Shown piece after piece: positions 29,926 to 40,895 of a stretch of DNA of 64,000 nucleotides. Within the stretch, counting starts at the first letter, position 1, and each line of letters starts with the position of its first letter. The DNA is from an uncultured Erythrobacter sp. (GTDB lineage: Bacteria > Pseudomonadota > Alphaproteobacteria > Sphingomonadales > Sphingomonadaceae). Location of the stretch: positions 1,240,001-1,304,000 of the forward strand of contig NZ_CANLMB010000001.1 of assembly GCF_947492365.1 (NCBI RefSeq), read 5' to 3'. Position numbers and translations under genes: made by a program. The notes below the pieces were generated by a model that saw only the letters and a list, made by a program, of their open reading frames with translations, searched no databases and was not told where the DNA came from.

Positions 29926-30231
29926 TCACCAGCTCGACTTCGTCAGACCGGGGATCATGCCCCGGGTGCCGAGTTGACGCAGTTCGATACGGTTGATGCC
30001 GAACTTGCGGTAATAGCCGCGCGGGCGGCCAGTGGTTGCACAGCGATTGCGCACGCGGGTCGGATTCCCGTTACGGGGAATCTCGGCCATCTTCAGGCGT
30101 GCCATCAGACGTTCGCCTTCATCAAGCGATTGGTCGTTAGCGATAGCCTTCAGCTTCTCGTACTTCGCTGCATATTTCTCGACGAGCTTCTTGCGACGCT
30201 CGTTTTTATTGATCGAACTCAGTTTCGCCAT
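29926..30231 (-). CDS. rpsN: 30S ribosomal protein S14 (zinc-free form)
   Basis: From the ATG at 30231 the protein is 101 residues ([20 protein letters not shown]). It has [20 protein letters not shown] without CxxC pairs, so this is the long zinc-independent form. The open frame upstream overlaps rplE and is not used. Confidence 0.97.
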   Translation of the reverse strand: MAKLSSINKNERRKKLVEKYAAKYEKLKAIANDQSLDEGERLMARLKMAEIPRNGNPTRVRNRCATTGRPRGYYRKFGINRIELRQLGTRGMIPGLTKSSW

Positions 30232-30274
30232 TGGACTTAAGCTCTCTTCTTTCGTGTCTCTACGGAGAAACGGC

Positions 30275-30856
30275 TCACGCCGCTTCTTTCTGTTCGCCTG
30301 CTTCGCCCTGGAAGGGGAAGCCGAAGAGGCGCAGCAATTCGCGCGCTTCTTCGTCGGTTTTTGCGGTGGTGGTGACGATGATGTCCATGCCCCGGACCTG
30401 ATCGATCTTGTCGTAGCTGATCTCGGGGAAGATGATCTGTTCCTTGATGCCCATCGCGTAATTGCCACGCCCGTCGAACGACTTGGCGTTCAACCCGCGA
30501 AAGTCGCGGATGCGAGGCATTGCGACCGTCACCAGACGATCCATGAATTCATACATGCGGTCACGGCGCAGGTTAACCTTGCAGCCGATCGGCATGCCGT
30601 CGCGCAGCTTGAACTGTGCGATCGACTTCTTCGCCTTGGTGATGACGGGCTTCTGACCAGCGATCAGAGCCATCTCTTCAGCAGCGATCTGGACCTTCTT
30701 CTTGTCCTGGCTTGCCTCGCCCACACCCATGTTGAGCGTGATCTTGGCAACCTTCGGAACTTCGAGACGGTTCTTGTAACCGAACTTTTCGGTCATCGCC
30801 TTGACGATTTCGTTCTCGTAACGGGCCTTGAGGCGCGGAGTGTAGCTATCAGTCAT
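30275..30856 (-). CDS. rplE: 50S ribosomal protein L5
   Basis: This 193-residue protein starts [20 protein letters not shown] and contains [13 protein letters not shown], the signature [15 protein letters not shown] and [21 protein letters not shown]5 binds 5S rRNA and contacts S13. The start at 30856 overlaps the rplX 3-prime end by 8 bp. Confidence 0.97.
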   Translation of the reverse strand: MTDSYTPRLKARYENEIVKAMTEKFGYKNRLEVPKVAKITLNMGVGEASQDKKKVQIAAEEMALIAGQKPVITKAKKSIAQFKLRDGMPIGCKVNLRRDRMYEFMDRLVTVAMPRIRDFRGLNAKSFDGRGNYAMGIKEQIIFPEISYDKIDQVRGMDIIVTTTAKTDEEARELLRLFGFPFQGEAGEQKEAA

Positions 30857-31169
30857 TGATGACCTCCCCACTCTTCACAGCAACACGCACCTTCTTGCCG
30901 TCCTTCGTTTCGAAACGGACGCGGGTGGGCTTGCCATCCTTGGGATCAGCCAGAGCAACCTTGGACAGGTGCATCGGAGCCGGAAGACGATCGATGCCGC
31001 CCTGCGGGTTTGCCTGGCTCGGCTTGCGGTGACGGGTTGCGACGTTGATGCCTTCGACCAGGACCTTGCCATCTTTCGGCATGACCTGCTGGACAGTGCC
31101 GGTGCGGCCCTTGTCCTTGCCCGAGAGCACGACGACTTCGTCACCCTTTTTGATCTTTGCAGCACCCAT
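30849..31169 (-). CDS. rplX: 50S ribosomal protein L24
   Basis: The 106-residue protein has [20 protein letters not shown] (a KOW motif) and [20 protein letters not shown]24 starts assembly of the large subunit. It begins 2 bp downstream of the rplN stop. Confidence 0.98.
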   Translation of the reverse strand: MGAAKIKKGDEVVVLSGKDKGRTGTVQQVMPKDGKVLVEGINVATRHRKPSQANPQGGIDRLPAPMHLSKVALADPKDGKPTRVRFETKDGKKVRVAVKSGEVIND

Positions 31170-31171
31170 GA

Positions 31172-31540
31172 TCAGAGCACCTCCGGAGCGAGCGAAATGA
31201 TTTTCATGAAGCCGCGTCCACGCAGTTCGCGCACAACCGGGCCAAAGATACGGGTGCCGATCGGCTCCTCGCTCTTGTTGACCAGGACAGCGGCGTTGCT
31301 GTCGAAGCGGATGACGCTGCCATCGGGGCGGCGAACGTCCTTCTTGGTGCGCACGATCACGGCGCGGTGAACGTCGCCTTTTTTGACCTTTGCACGCGGC
31401 TGGGCTTCCTTGACGGAAACCACGATCACGTCGCCAACGGAGGCAAACCGGCGCTTAGAGCCACCCAGCACTTTGATGCACTGGACGCGCTTTGCGCCGC
31501 TATTGTCCGCGACGTCGAGATTGGATTGCATCTGGATCAT
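31172..31540 (-). CDS. rplN: 50S ribosomal protein L14
   Basis: It begins [20 protein letters not shown], contains [20 protein letters not shown] and ends [12 protein letters not shown]: 122 residues, the standard length. L14 forms an intersubunit bridge and is the target of silencing factor RsfS. Confidence 0.98.
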   Translation of the reverse strand: MIQMQSNLDVADNSGAKRVQCIKVLGGSKRRFASVGDVIVVSVKEAQPRAKVKKGDVHRAVIVRTKKDVRRPDGSVIRFDSNAAVLVNKSEEPIGTRIFGPVVRELRGRGFMKIISLAPEVL

Positions 31541-31612
31541 TGATCCGGTTCCTTCTCTTGGCTTGCCGAGACACCCAAAATCGACTGGGGCCCGGCAGTT
31601 CCTTTCGTCAAA

Positions 31613-31915
31613 TTACTCGGCTGCGCCCGGAGTCGCTTCTGCGACATCAAGATCAGCTTCGATCGCCTGAACTCCGCCAGCCACAACGCGGTCCTTGACG
31701 GCCCAGGTCTTGGTCTTGGAGATCGGCTTCGTCTCTTCGATGCGAACGACGTCACCCAGAGTGAATTCGTTCTTCTCGTCGTGAGCGTGATACTTCTTCG
31801 AACGACGGATGATCTTCCCGTAAAGCGGGTGCTTCACCTTGCGTTCGACCAGTACGGTCACGGTTTTGTCGGTCTTGTCGGAGGTGACGGTCCCGATCAG
31901 AATACGTTTCGGCAT
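31613..31915 (-). CDS. rpsQ: 30S ribosomal protein S17
   Basis: This 100-residue protein has [20 protein letters not shown] and [18 protein letters not shown]. The last 20 residues (Ala/Glu/Asp-rich) extend past the usual end of about 84 residues. It lies 72 bp upstream of rplN and 10 bp after rpmC. Confidence 0.97.
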   Translation of the reverse strand: MPKRILIGTVTSDKTDKTVTVLVERKVKHPLYGKIIRRSKKYHAHDEKNEFTLGDVVRIEETKPISKTKTWAVKDRVVAGGVQAIEADLDVAEATPGAAE

Positions 31916-31925
31916 TGTCTACTCC

Positions 31926-32132
31926 TTACGCCTTAACCGCAGCTGCGGCGCGCTCGTTTTGCAGCGTCTTGATCTGAGCGATCGTGCGACGCACTTCGCG
32001 GATACGCGAAGGCTTGTCGAGCTGGTTGGTGGCAGCCTGGAAGCGCAGATTGAACTGCTCGCGCTTGAGCTCAATAAGCTCAGCGGAGAGCTGGTCGTCA
32101 GTCTTCGCGCGGAGATCTTCAGTAGTAGCCAT
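31926..32132 (-). CDS. rpmC: 50S ribosomal protein L29
   Basis: The 68-residue helical protein has DDQLSAELIELKREQFNLRF and IREVRRTIAQIKTLQNER. Its start overlaps the rplP stop by one base. L29 lies at the exit tunnel near L23. Confidence 0.97.
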   Translation of the reverse strand: MATTEDLRAKTDDQLSAELIELKREQFNLRFQAATNQLDKPSRIREVRRTIAQIKTLQNERAAAAVKA

Positions 32133-32569
32133 TACTTGTCACCTCCCAGGTGCGAGGTGTCACCCAGACGGGCAACGACCTTCGTCTTGATCGGCAGCTT
32201 CATCGCAGCGCGTTCAAAAGCCAGCGCGGCGACTGGTCCGGGAATACCGTCGAGTTCAAACAGGATGCGGCCCGGCTTTACGCGAGCAGCCCAATATTCG
32301 ACCGAGCCCTTACCTTTACCCTGACGAACTTCGGCAGGCTTCTTGGAAACAGGCACGTCTGGGAAGACGCGGATCCAGAGACGGCCCTGACGCTTCATCG
32401 CACGGGTGATTGCACGACGCGCAGCTTCGATCTGGCGTGCGGTGATACGCTCAGGCTCAAGAGCCTTGAGACCATAGGCGCCAAAGTTCAGCGTGGTGCC
32501 GCCCTTGGCTTCGCCTTTGATCCGGCCCTTGAAGGCCTTGCGATACTTGGTTTTTTTCGGTTGCAGCAT
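32132..32569 (-). CDS. rplP: 50S ribosomal protein L16
   Basis: The 145-residue protein starts [20 protein letters not shown] and contains [20 protein letters not shown] and [20 protein letters not shown], the L16 core near the A site. Confidence 0.98.
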   Translation of the reverse strand: MLQPKKTKYRKAFKGRIKGEAKGGTTLNFGAYGLKALEPERITARQIEAARRAITRAMKRQGRLWIRVFPDVPVSKKPAEVRQGKGKGSVEYWAARVKPGRILFELDGIPGPVAALAFERAAMKLPIKTKVVARLGDTSHLGGDK

Positions 32570-32581
32570 TGTTCAGTTACC

Positions 32582-33277
32582 TCAACGTGCAGGCCGGACG
32601 CCGGAAGTCTGCGCTTCCATCATCAGGCGGTCCTGCGCGGTCGGATCGTGGGCGAGAATCTCGCCCTTGAAGATCCACACCTTGATGCCGATGATCCCGT
32701 AAGCGGTGAGCGCTTCGGTTTCGGCATAGTCGATGTTTGCACGCAAAGTGTGGAGCGGCACGCGACCTTCGCGGTACCATTCAACACGGGCGATTTCAGC
32801 ACCACCAAGACGGCCGCCGCAAACGATCTTGATGCCTTCAGCACCCAGACGCAGAGCGGATTGCACGGCGCGCTTCATGGCACGGCGGAATGCGACACGG
32901 CGGACCAACTGGTCAGCCACACCCTGAGCGACGAGCTTCGCGTCGATTTCCGGCTTGCGGATTTCAACGATGTTCAGCTTCACTTCGCTCGAAGTCATGG
33001 TCGACAGCTTGGTGCGCAGCTTTTCGATGTCTGCACCCTTCTTGCCGATGATGACACCCGGACGCGCAGCATAGATCGAAACGCGGCACAGCTTGGCCGG
33101 GCGCTCGATCACAACCTTGGAGATCGCTGCCTGCGGCAGGTTCTTCAGGATGTATTTGCGGATCTTGATGTCCTCGGCCAGCAGGCTCGCATAGTCGCGC
33201 CCTTCGGCGTACCAGCGGCTGTCCCAGGTGCGGTTGATCTGCAGGCGCAGACCGATCGGATTGCTCTTCTGACCCAT
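32582..33277 (-). CDS. rpsC: 30S ribosomal protein S3
   Basis: From the ATG at 33277 ([20 protein letters not shown]) the protein is 231 residues. The KH domain [18 protein letters not shown] is present, as are [19 protein letters not shown] and [21 protein letters not shown]3 forms part of the mRNA entry helicase. The open codons upstream overlap rplV. Confidence 0.97.
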   Translation of the reverse strand: MGQKSNPIGLRLQINRTWDSRWYAEGRDYASLLAEDIKIRKYILKNLPQAAISKVVIERPAKLCRVSIYAARPGVIIGKKGADIEKLRTKLSTMTSSEVKLNIVEIRKPEIDAKLVAQGVADQLVRRVAFRRAMKRAVQSALRLGAEGIKIVCGGRLGGAEIARVEWYREGRVPLHTLRANIDYAETEALTAYGIIGIKVWIFKGEILAHDPTAQDRLMMEAQTSGVRPAR

Positions 33278-33278
33278 C

Positions 33279-33665
33279 TTACGCGTCCTCGTCTTCGTCG
33301 TGTTCGCGAACCACAATGCGCAGCTTGCTGAACGGCTTCAGAATGCGGGTCGACTTGCCGCGGCCACGTGTGTGGAAACGCTTCATCGTGATCGACTTGC
33401 CTACCGAAGCCTCGGCAACGATGAGCGCATCGACGTCGAGATCGTGGTTGTTTTCCGCATTGGCGATCGCTGATGCGAGAACCTTGCTGGCGTCGCGCGC
33501 CATCGCCTTCTTGGAGAAGGAGAGGATGTTCAGGGCCTCTTCGGCCTTCTTGCCGCGGATCAGTTGCGCAACGAGGTTGAGCTTTTGAGCCGAACCGCGA
33601 ATCTGCGTGCCGACTGCCAGCGCCTCATTTTCCGCAACGCGGCGGGGGGACTTTGCCTTGCCCAT
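33279..33665 (-). CDS. rplV: 50S ribosomal protein L22
   Basis: This 128-residue protein has the exit-tunnel hairpin region [20 protein letters not shown] and the helix [20 protein letters not shown]. Its start overlaps the rpsS stop by one base. Confidence 0.97.
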   Translation of the reverse strand: MGKAKSPRRVAENEALAVGTQIRGSAQKLNLVAQLIRGKKAEEALNILSFSKKAMARDASKVLASAIANAENNHDLDVDALIVAEASVGKSITMKRFHTRGRGKSTRILKPFSKLRIVVREHDEDEDA

Positions 33666-33940
33666 TATCGCTTGCCCTTCTTGTCAGCAGCATGGCCGGG
33701 GAAGTTACGCGTAGGAGCGAACTCGCCAAGCTTGTGGCCGACCATTTCTTCCGAAACGGAGACGGGGATGAATTTCTGACCGTTGTAAACGTTGAACGTC
33801 AGCCCAACGAACTGCGGCAGAATTGTCGAGCGACGCGACCAGGTCTTGATCGGCTTGCTGTTGCTCGCTTCCTGTGCGTCCTCTGCCTTCTTCAGCAGGC
33901 TGAGTTCGACAAACGGACCTTTCCAGACGGAACGTGCCAT
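33665..33940 (-). CDS. rpsS: 30S ribosomal protein S19
   Basis: The 91-residue protein starts [20 protein letters not shown] and has [20 protein letters not shown], the S19 signature. It contacts S13 at the head of the small subunit. Confidence 0.98.
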   Translation of the reverse strand: MARSVWKGPFVELSLLKKAEDAQEASNSKPIKTWSRRSTILPQFVGLTFNVYNGQKFIPVSVSEEMVGHKLGEFAPTRNFPGHAADKKGKR

Positions 33941-33946
33941 CGTGTC

Positions 33947-34783
33947 TTACCTCTTCTTCTTCGCGTGACGCGAACGGATAATCATCTTGTCCGTCTGCTT
34001 GTTCTTGCGGGTGCGGGCGCCCTTGGTCGGCTTGCCCCACGGCGTAACCGGGTGACGACCACCGGACGTCCGGCCTTCACCACCACCATGCGGGTGATCG
34101 ACCGGGTTCTTTGCGACACCGCGTGTGAGCGGACGGCGACCCTTCCAGCGGGTGCGACCGGCCTTGCCGAAATTCTGGTTCTGGTTGTCGGGGTTCGAAA
34201 CCGCGCCAACCGTACCCATGCAATCGGCGCGCAGGTAACGCTGCTCGCCCGAGTTGAGACGCACCATCACCATCCCGCGGTCACGACCGACGAGCTGGAC
34301 ATAAGCGCCTGCCGAACGGGCGAGCTGGCCGCCCTTGCCCGGCTTCATCTCGACATTGTGGCAGATCGTGCCGACCGGCATCTGACCCAGAAGCATGGCA
34401 TTGCCCGGCTTCGTATCGGTCTTCTCGCCAGCAACCACCGTGTCACCAACAGCGAGACGCTGCGGGCAGATGATGTAAGCAAGCTCGCCATCTTCGTACT
34501 TCAGAAGCGCGATGAAAGCGGTGCGGTTGGGGTCGTACTCGATCCGCTCGACGGTCGCGGGAACATCCCACTTGCGCCGTTTGAAGTCGATGAAACGATA
34601 CTTCTGCTTGTGACCGCCCGCGATACCGCGCGAGGTCACATGGCCTTTGTTGTTACGGCCACCGGTCTTGCGCTTGCCTTCCGTGAGCGACTTGACCGGA
34701 CCACCTTTGTGGAGGCCCGATTTGTCGACCAGGATAAGACCGCGGCGCGCCGGGCTTGTCGGTTTGTAGTTCTTGAGTGCCAT
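33947..34783 (-). CDS. rplB: 50S ribosomal protein L2
   Basis: The 278-residue protein begins [20 protein letters not shown]. The C-terminal [20 protein letters not shown] carries the conserved His close to the peptidyl transferase centre. Residues about 60-200 form the OB and SH3-like RNA-binding domains. Confidence 0.98.
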   Translation of the reverse strand: MALKNYKPTSPARRGLILVDKSGLHKGGPVKSLTEGKRKTGGRNNKGHVTSRGIAGGHKQKYRFIDFKRRKWDVPATVERIEYDPNRTAFIALLKYEDGELAYIICPQRLAVGDTVVAGEKTDTKPGNAMLLGQMPVGTICHNVEMKPGKGGQLARSAGAYVQLVGRDRGMVMVRLNSGEQRYLRADCMGTVGAVSNPDNQNQNFGKAGRTRWKGRRPLTRGVAKNPVDHPHGGGEGRTSGGRHPVTPWGKPTKGARTRKNKQTDKMIIRSRHAKKKR

Positions 34784-34791
34784 GATCCGCC

Positions 34792-35100
34792 TCAGATACC
34801 GCTGGTGATGTCAATCATCTCGCCCTCGGCGAGACGTACGACAGCCTTTTTGAAATCCGAACGCTTGTAGGGCTTGCCCTTCCAGCGCTTCGCCTTCCCT
34901 TTGGTGAGAATGGTGTTCACCGAAACGACCTTCTTGTCGTAGATCGCTTCGACCGCTTCCTTGATCTGCGGCTTGGTCGCGTCGTTCGCCACCTTGAACA
35001 CCACCGCGTTGTTTTCCGACGCAAGCGTCGACTTTTCGGTGATGTGGGGTGCGAGGATCACGTCAAAGTGCCGCGCGTCGACTTCGCTCTTTTTAGCCAT
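34792..35100 (-). CDS. rplW: 50S ribosomal protein L23
   Basis: From the ATG at 35100 the protein is 102 residues ([20 protein letters not shown]). It contains [20 protein letters not shown] and the loop [21 protein letters not shown]23 docks SRP and trigger factor. The start overlaps the end of rplD by 8 bp. Confidence 0.97.
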   Translation of the reverse strand: MAKKSEVDARHFDVILAPHITEKSTLASENNAVVFKVANDATKPQIKEAVEAIYDKKVVSVNTILTKGKAKRWKGKPYKRSDFKKAVVRLAEGEMIDITSGI

Positions 35101-35728
35101 TGAAGCGCGCCTCCAGCTTGGCGACAGCGTCCTTGGTGAGGACCAGCGTGTCGTGGTTGAGGATGTCGTAGACGTTGGCACCCGCGGCCGGGAGCACATT
35201 GACGCCCGGAAGGTTGCCAGCTGCCTTGCTGAAGCCCGCATCAACGGCTTCGCCGTCAATCACGAGAACTTTGCCAGCAAAGCCCGACTTGTCGAGGTGA
35301 CCCTTGAGGATCTGAGTCTTCGCGTCCTTCAGCTCAAGGCTGTCGACAACGACCAGACCGTCTTTGGCCTTGGTCGAAAGCGCCATCTTGAGGCCGAGTG
35401 CGCGGATCTTCTTGTTCAGCGACTGCTCGAAGTCACGCTTGCGCGCACCGTGAGCCTTACCACCGCCGATAAAGATCGGAGCAGAGCGAGCACCGTGACG
35501 AGCGCCGCCCGAACCCTTTTGCGCGCCGAATTTCTTACCGGTGCGGGCAACGTCCGAACGCTCACGCGTCGGGCGTGCAGTCGCACGGCGATTTTCGAGC
35601 TGCCAGGTCACGACCCGGTGCAGGATGTCAGCGCGCGGCTCAACACCGAACACAGCGTCGTTGAGTTCAAGCTCACCGCCCTTGCCCGATACGGCCTTGC
35701 CGTCGATTTTCTGGACCTTCACCTTCAT
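35093..35728 (-). CDS. rplD: 50S ribosomal protein L4
   Basis: The 211-residue protein has [20 protein letters not shown], the long loop that lines the exit tunnel, and ends with [17 protein letters not shown]. In E. coli L4 also attenuates transcription of the S10 operon; the leader at 37121-37242 here is a possible target. Confidence 0.97.
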   Translation of the reverse strand: MKVKVQKIDGKAVSGKGGELELNDAVFGVEPRADILHRVVTWQLENRRATARPTRERSDVARTGKKFGAQKGSGGARHGARSAPIFIGGGKAHGARKRDFEQSLNKKIRALGLKMALSTKAKDGLVVVDSLELKDAKTQILKGHLDKSGFAGKVLVIDGEAVDAGFSKAAGNLPGVNVLPAAGANVYDILNHDTLVLTKDAVAKLEARFNG

Positions 35729-35731
35729 GGC

Positions 35732-36535
35732 TTAGCCCTCCTTGTTTTCGTCGCTGGCCGGAGCATCAGCTTCGGGAGCGGGAGTTTCAGCTGCTGCTTC
35801 AACCGCGGTTTCTTCAACCTTGGTTTCTACAGCGGGCTCTTCAGCGACAGGTGCCGAGGTATCGACAACCGCGCCGGGGAACGGCAGATCGTCGGGCATC
35901 GAAACCTTCACAGCATCACGAACCAGCAGCCAGCCATTCTTCGAACCGGGGACAGAGCCCTTAACGAAGATGAGGCCGCGATCGGCGTCGGTGCGAACCA
36001 CTTCGAGATTCATCTGGGTGCGCTGACGGTCGCCCATGTGGCCGGCCATCTTCTTGCCCTTGAACACGCGGCCCGGATCCTGACGGTTACCCGTCGAACC
36101 GTGCGAACGGTGAGAGAGCGAGACACCGTGTGTCGCGCGCAAACCACCGAAGCCCCAGCGCTTCATAGCGCCGGCAAAGCCCTTGCCCTGCGTGTGGCCG
36201 GTAATGTCGACCTTCTGCCCGGCAATGAAGTGAGCGGCGCTGATCAGCGAACCGACAGGCACAAGGCCTTCTTCGCTTTCAACACGGAATTCCGCGACGC
36301 GCTTCTTGAGGCCGACACCGGCCTTACCGAAATGCTCGCGCTGCGGTTTTGCAACGTTTTTCTGTTTCGCTTCACCAGCACCCAGCTGAACGGCGAAATA
36401 ACCGTCATTGTCTGCGGTGCGGTGGGAGACAACCTGACAATCTTCCAGCGCGAGAACCGTAACGGGCACGTGCCGTCCGTCCTCCTGGAAGAGGCGGGTC
36501 ATCCCAACCTTCTTTGCGATCACGCCTGTGCGCAT
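35732..36535 (-). CDS. rplC: 50S ribosomal protein L3 with acidic C-terminal tail
   Basis: The L3 core begins [20 protein letters not shown] and contains HSRGSHGSTG-like [20 protein letters not shown] and [17 protein letters not shown]. After about residue 215 comes a 45-residue tail rich in Glu, Ala and Pro that enterobacterial L3 lacks; the total is 267 residues. L3 reaches into the peptidyl transferase centre. Confidence 0.97.
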   Translation of the reverse strand: MRTGVIAKKVGMTRLFQEDGRHVPVTVLALEDCQVVSHRTADNDGYFAVQLGAGEAKQKNVAKPQREHFGKAGVGLKKRVAEFRVESEEGLVPVGSLISAAHFIAGQKVDITGHTQGKGFAGAMKRWGFGGLRATHGVSLSHRSHGSTGNRQDPGRVFKGKKMAGHMGDRQRTQMNLEVVRTDADRGLIFVKGSVPGSKNGWLLVRDAVKVSMPDDLPFPGAVVDTSAPVAEEPAVETKVEETAVEAAAETPAPEADAPASDENKEG

Positions 36536-36752
36536 CGTCTTTACTCCTTACAGAGGCACCCAAGGGACCATCCCAGAGGTGCGTGCGGAATGCCGTTTTC
36601 TTAGGCACTCCATTCAACCCAATTTTTATGCTGCGCCCCGTCCGGGCTGAGTGTTCGCGCGGCCACATGGCTGCTTGAACAAGACGGGAGACGCAGCCCG
36701 GTAACAACCGGCGGTATCTCAGTGTCTTCGGACCCTTAGAGGTCCACGTCGA
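36536..36752 (-). other. Long rpsJ-rplC spacer with hairpins
   Basis: The gap is 217 bp where a short spacer is usual. On the minus strand CCGGT-TGTT-ACCGG and GGACC-TCTAA-GGGTCC form small stems. No open frame is convincing. It may hold a regulatory element for rplC and the genes after it. Confidence 0.4.
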
Positions 36753-37064
36753 TTAAGCGAGCTTAATCTCAACGTTTACGCCAGCGGCCAGGTCGAGCTT
36801 CATCAGCGCGTCAACCGTCTGGGCGTTGGGCTGCACGATGTCGAGCAGCCGCTTGTAGGTCCGCACCTCGAACTGCTCGCGCGACTTCTTGTCGATGTGC
36901 GGGCCGCGGTTCACGGTGAACTTCTCGATACGCGTCGGCATGGGAATGGGGCCACGAATAAGAGCACCCGTACGGCGAGCCGTGTCTGCAATCTCTCCAG
37001 TTGCCTGGTCGAGAACGCGGTGATCAAACGCCTTGAGGCGAATACGGATATTCTGTGCTTCCAT
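36753..37064 (-). CDS. rpsJ: 30S ribosomal protein S10
   Basis: This 103-residue protein begins [20 protein letters not shown] and has the signature [21 protein letters not shown]10 is also the partner of NusG and NusB in transcription antitermination. It is preceded by a leader containing a terminator-like hairpin and is the first gene of the S10 unit. Confidence 0.98.
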   Translation of the reverse strand: MEAQNIRIRLKAFDHRVLDQATGEIADTARRTGALIRGPIPMPTRIEKFTVNRGPHIDKKSREQFEVRTYKRLLDIVQPNAQTVDALMKLDLAAGVNVEIKLA

Positions 37065-37120
37065 TACCTACTACCGATGCGAAAGAGCCAAGAAACCTGA
37101 TCCCGAAAGACCCTGCTCCC

Positions 37121-37166
37121 AAAAATAAAAGGCCCGCCCAAAACCCGGTTCACCGGAAGGGAGGCC
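37121..37166 (-). terminator. Terminator-like hairpin in the rpsJ leader (attenuator candidate)
   Basis: On the minus strand GGCC-T-CCC and GGG-CG-GGCC pair around an inner CCGG-TGAA-CCGG, followed by TTTTATTTTT. It lies between the predicted promoter at 37214-37242 and rpsJ, so it would control read-through into the S10 operon. Confidence 0.7.
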
Positions 37167-37213
37167 CCATGAATTTCGTTTCAACTGAGACGAATCCCCG
37201 TTGACTTGGCGCG

Positions 37214-37242
37214 CGTATACGTTCGTGTCGGGCAACTGGCAA
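37214..37242 (-). promoter_or_regulatory. Candidate sigma-70 promoter for rpsJ and the S10 operon
   Basis: On the minus strand TTGCCA (37237-37242) and TATACG (37214-37219) are separated by 17 bases, about 150 bases upstream of rpsJ. Confidence 0.55.
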
Positions 37243-37332
37243 CCCCGAAGTGGCACGAATTTCACGTTTGCCGGTGAAGCGCCCTCCCCGCACGGACAGC
37301 GCGCCCGGACAGGAAATCTCCTCACATAAATT

Positions 37333-37364
37333 GGGGGCCGGCTCTCAGGTGAGAACCGGCCCCC
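37333..37364 (-). terminator. Hairpin downstream of tuf
   Basis: GGGGGCCGG and CCGGCCCCC pair, extended by TCTC/GAGA, 32 bases after the tuf stop. AATTTATG follows on the minus strand, a modest T tract. It probably ends the str operon transcript. Confidence 0.65.
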
Positions 37365-37395
37365 GAATTTTGTCTCGCTCCGAAGAACGAAAGGC

Positions 37396-38571
37396 TTACT
37401 TGGTGATCTTCGAAACCACGCCCGAGCCGACGGTGCGGCCGCCTTCGCGGATTGCGAAGCGCAGACCTTCGTCCATAGCGATCGGTGCGATCAGCTTAAC
37501 GCCGATGGTCACGTTGTCGCCAGGCATAACCATCTCGGTGCCTTCAGGAAGGATCACTTCGCCGGTCACGTCGGTGGTGCGGAAGTAGAACTGCGGGCGG
37601 TAGTTGGCGAAGAACGGCGTGTGACGGCCACCTTCGTCCTTCGACAGCACGTAGACTTCTGCGCTGAATTCGGTGTGCGGATTAACCGAACCCGGCTTCG
37701 CGAGAACCTGACCACGCTCAACTTCTTCACGGCCAACGCCGCGGATCAGTGCGCCAACATTGTCGCCAGCTTCACCGCGATCAAGCAGCTTGCGGAACAT
37801 TTCAACGCCGGTGACGGTCGTCTTGGTGGTGTCCTTGATGCCGACGATTTCAACTTCGTCGCCAACATTCACAACGCCGGTTTCGATACGGCCGGTAACA
37901 ACCGTACCGCGACCCGAGATCGAGAACACGTCTTCGATCGGCATCAGGAAGTCTTTGTCGACCGGACGATCGGGCTGCGGGATGTTGGCGTCAACCGCAT
38001 CCATCAGTTCGCGGATCGAGTTTTCGCCGATGGCTTCGTCGCGGCCTTCAAGAGCGGCCAGAGCCGAACCCTTGACGATAGCGATGTCGTCACCGTCAAA
38101 ACCGTATTCGGTCAGAAGTTCGCGGACTTCCAGTTCGACGAGTTCGAGGATTTCCTCGTCGTCAACCTGGTCAACCTTGTTCATGTAAACGACCAGAGCC
38201 GGAACGCCGACCTGACGGGCAAGCAGGATGTGCTCGCGGGTCTGCGGCATGGGGCCGTCAGCTGCGTTCACAACCAGGATAGCGCCGTCCATCTGCGCCG
38301 CGCCGGTGATCATGTTCTTCACATAGTCAGCGTGGCCCGGGCAATCGACGTGTGCATAGTGACGTGCGTCGGTTTCATATTCGACGTGTGCGGTCGAAAT
38401 GGTGATGCCGCGCTCGCGCTCTTCAGGAGCTTTGTCGATGTTTGCGAAATCAACAGCCGAACCCAGAACCTTGGTGATAGCCGCGGTCAGGGTGGTCTTG
38501 CCATGGTCAACGTGACCGATGGTGCCGACGTTTACGTGCGGCTTGTTACGCTCAAATTTTTCCTTCGCCAT
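37396..38571 (-). CDS. tuf: Elongation factor Tu
   Basis: The 391-residue GTPase delivers aminoacyl-tRNA. It has [14 protein letters not shown] (P-loop), [14 protein letters not shown] (switch I), [20 protein letters not shown] (switch II region) and NKVDQVDD. It lies last in the str operon, 92 bp after fusA. Only one tuf copy is in this window. Confidence 0.98.
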   Translation of the reverse strand: MAKEKFERNKPHVNVGTIGHVDHGKTTLTAAITKVLGSAVDFANIDKAPEERERGITISTAHVEYETDARHYAHVDCPGHADYVKNMITGAAQMDGAILVVNAADGPMPQTREHILLARQVGVPALVVYMNKVDQVDDEEILELVELEVRELLTEYGFDGDDIAIVKGSALAALEGRDEAIGENSIRELMDAVDANIPQPDRPVDKDFLMPIEDVFSISGRGTVVTGRIETGVVNVGDEVEIVGIKDTTKTTVTGVEMFRKLLDRGEAGDNVGALIRGVGREEVERGQVLAKPGSVNPHTEFSAEVYVLSKDEGGRHTPFFANYRPQFYFRTTDVTGEVILPEGTEMVMPGDNVTIGVKLIAPIAMDEGLRFAIREGGRTVGSGVVSKITK

Positions 38572-38663
38572 TTCTCAATTTACCTTCTGTCAGATTTGAA
38601 TTTCGTGCGGGAGAAAAGGCGGGCCCGCTGAATCAGGCGCCGCCCCTAGCTTGTGCAGCCTGC

Positions 38664-40793
38664 TTAGGCAAGCTTCTCCTTGACCTCTTGCGCCACTGCC
38701 TGCGGCACTTCGTCGTAATGCGAGAACTGCATCGTGTATTGTGCGCGGCCCTGACTGAACGAGCGAAGCTCATTCACGTAACCGAACATATTCGCGAGCG
38801 GGACCATGGCTTCGACCGCCTGGGCATTGCCCCGGGAGTCTGTGCCCTGGATCTGGCCACGACGGCTGTTAAGGTCGCCGATGACGTCGCCGAGATAGTC
38901 CTCGGGGGTCACAACTTCAACCTTCATCACCGGCTCCAGCAGCTTGATACCGCCACGTTCAGCCGCTTCACGCATGGCGCCTTTACCGCAGATTTCGAAC
39001 GCCACGGTGGACGAGTCGACATCGTGGTAAGCACCATCGGTCAGGTGGACCGTGAAGTCGATAATCGGGAAGCCGATGAGATAGCCGCTGTCGGCCTGCT
39101 CACGAATACCCTTTTCAAGCGACGGGATATATTCCTTCGGAATGTTACCGCCCTTGATGCTGTCTTCGAACACGATGCCCTGACCGCGCTCACCCGGAGT
39201 GAAGGTCGCCTTGGCGCGGGCAAATTGCCCGGTACCGCCCGACTGCTTCTTATGGGTGTAATCGACGTTGATCTCACGGCCGAGCGATTCACGGTAAGCC
39301 ACCTGCGGCGCACCGACATTCGCTTCGACCTTGAACTCGCGCTTCATACGATCGACGAGAATGTCGAGGTGAAGCTCGCCCATACCCTTGATGATCGTCT
39401 GACCGCTTTCGTGATCGGTTGTGACGCGGAAGCTGGGATCCTCGGCAGCAAGACGATTAAGCGCAACGCCCATCTTTTCCTGGTCAGCCTTGGTCTTGGG
39501 CTCAACGGAAAGCTCGATCACGGGATCGGGGAATTCCATCCGCTCAAGGATGATCGGATTGGCTGGGTCACAAAGCGTGTCACCAGTGGTGGTCGCCTTC
39601 ATTCCGGCCAGTGCAACGATGTCTCCCGCCCATGCTTCTTCGATGTCCTTACGGTCATTGGAGTGCATTTCGAGGATACGCCCGATCTTTTCCTTCTTGT
39701 CTTTGACCGAGTTCAGGACAGTGCCCTTCGCCAAATGACCAGAATAGATGCGCGTGAACGTGAGCGAGCCGACGAACGGATCGTTCATGACCTTGAACGC
39801 GAGCGCCGAGAACGGCACGTCATCGGCAGATGCGCGCGAATCTTCTTCGTCGCTGTCTGGCTTAACACCCTTAATCGCGTCCACGTCGAGCGGGCTCGGC
39901 ATGTAGTCGACAACAGCGTCGAGCAGGGGCTGAACACCCTTGTTCTTGAACGCCGAGCCACACAGGACAGGAACGAAGCTCTGGTTGAGCGTGCCCTTGC
40001 GGATCAGCTTCTTGAGCGTGACAGCATCAGGCTCTTCGCCTTCGAGATACGCTTCCATAACGTCGTCGTCTTGCTCGACAGCAAGCTCGATCAGTTTCTC
40101 GCGGTACTCAGCGGCTTCATCGGCCATGTCAGCAGGGATATCGCCGTAGACATATTCCGCGCCGAGATCTTCGTTCTTCCAGGTGATCGAACGCTGGTTC
40201 ACCAGATCGACCAGACCCGTCAGGCTCGCTTCGATGCCGATCGGCAGATACAGGACAGCCGGAGTTGCACCGAGACGCTCGATGATCGAGTTCACGCAGT
40301 ATTTGAAGTCTGCGCCGGTGCGGTCGAGCTTGTTGATGAAGCACATCCGCGGAACTTTGTACTTGTCGGCCTGGCGCCACACGGTTTCGGACTGGGGTTC
40401 GACCCCGGCAACTCCGTCAAAGCAGGCGACCGCGCCGTCGAGCACGCGCAGCGAACGTTCGACTTCAATGGTGAAGTCAACGTGGCCCGGCGTATCGATG
40501 ATATTGATCCGGTGTTCCGGCGTCTTGCGCAGCTCCTTGGGATCGCTCCGGGGATCCTTCGTCGCGTCTTCCGGGTTCCAGAAGCACGTGGTCGCAGCCG
40601 ACGTAATGGTGATGCCGCGTTCCTGCTCCTGCTCCATCCAGTCCATCGTCGCCGCGCCATCATGCACTTCGCCGATCTTGTAGGACTTGCCGGTGTAATA
40701 GAGGATACGCTCGGTAGTCGTGGTTTTACCGGCATCGATGTGAGCCATGATGCCGATGTTACGATAACGCTCCAGCGGATAATCGCGGGCCAT
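38664..40793 (-). CDS. fusA: Elongation factor G
   Basis: The 709-residue translocase GTPase has the P-loop [51 protein letters not shown] and domain IV with [19 protein letters not shown] short insertion near residues 72-94 ([19 protein letters not shown]) makes it slightly longer than E. coli EF-G. It is co-transcribed with rpsG and tuf. Confidence 0.98.
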   Translation of the reverse strand: MARDYPLERYRNIGIMAHIDAGKTTTTERILYYTGKSYKIGEVHDGAATMDWMEQEQERGITITSAATTCFWNPEDATKDPRSDPKELRKTPEHRINIIDTPGHVDFTIEVERSLRVLDGAVACFDGVAGVEPQSETVWRQADKYKVPRMCFINKLDRTGADFKYCVNSIIERLGATPAVLYLPIGIEASLTGLVDLVNQRSITWKNEDLGAEYVYGDIPADMADEAAEYREKLIELAVEQDDDVMEAYLEGEEPDAVTLKKLIRKGTLNQSFVPVLCGSAFKNKGVQPLLDAVVDYMPSPLDVDAIKGVKPDSDEEDSRASADDVPFSALAFKVMNDPFVGSLTFTRIYSGHLAKGTVLNSVKDKKEKIGRILEMHSNDRKDIEEAWAGDIVALAGMKATTTGDTLCDPANPIILERMEFPDPVIELSVEPKTKADQEKMGVALNRLAAEDPSFRVTTDHESGQTIIKGMGELHLDILVDRMKREFKVEANVGAPQVAYRESLGREINVDYTHKKQSGGTGQFARAKATFTPGERGQGIVFEDSIKGGNIPKEYIPSLEKGIREQADSGYLIGFPIIDFTVHLTDGAYHDVDSSTVAFEICGKGAMREAAERGGIKLLEPVMKVEVVTPEDYLGDVIGDLNSRRGQIQGTDSRGNAQAVEAMVPLANMFGYVNELRSFSQGRAQYTMQFSHYDEVPQAVAQEVKEKLA

Positions 40794-40848
40794 ATCTAAT
40801 TCCTTGAGGTTTTAAGGGGCAATCTAGTCGCGCCCCATATAGTTGCGA

Positions 40849-40887
40849 TTGTGACAGCCCCAAGACGGATCACGGGGCTGTCCACAA
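40849..40887 (-). promoter_or_regulatory. Strong hairpin between rpsG and fusA
   Basis: GACAGCCCC and GGGGCTGTC pair perfectly and extend to TTGT/ACAA past one bulged base, around a 12-base loop. No T tract follows, so it is more likely an mRNA control or stability element than a terminator. Confidence 0.55.
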
Positions 40888-40895
40888 TCATCGAA

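Larger units (their letters stand above)
37065..37395. other. tuf-rpsJ intergenic leader region
   Basis: On the minus strand the order is: the hairpin after tuf, a sigma-70-like promoter, a leader of about 85 bases, a second GC hairpin with a T tract, about 55 bases, then rpsJ. No protein-coding gene is likely here; the only open frame lacks plausible composition and overlaps all of these signals. Confidence 0.6.

Noticed and set aside
38688..40799. Long plus-strand open frame opposite fusA
   Set aside because: It is the antisense of a clear EF-G gene in GC-rich DNA; its product has no known pattern.
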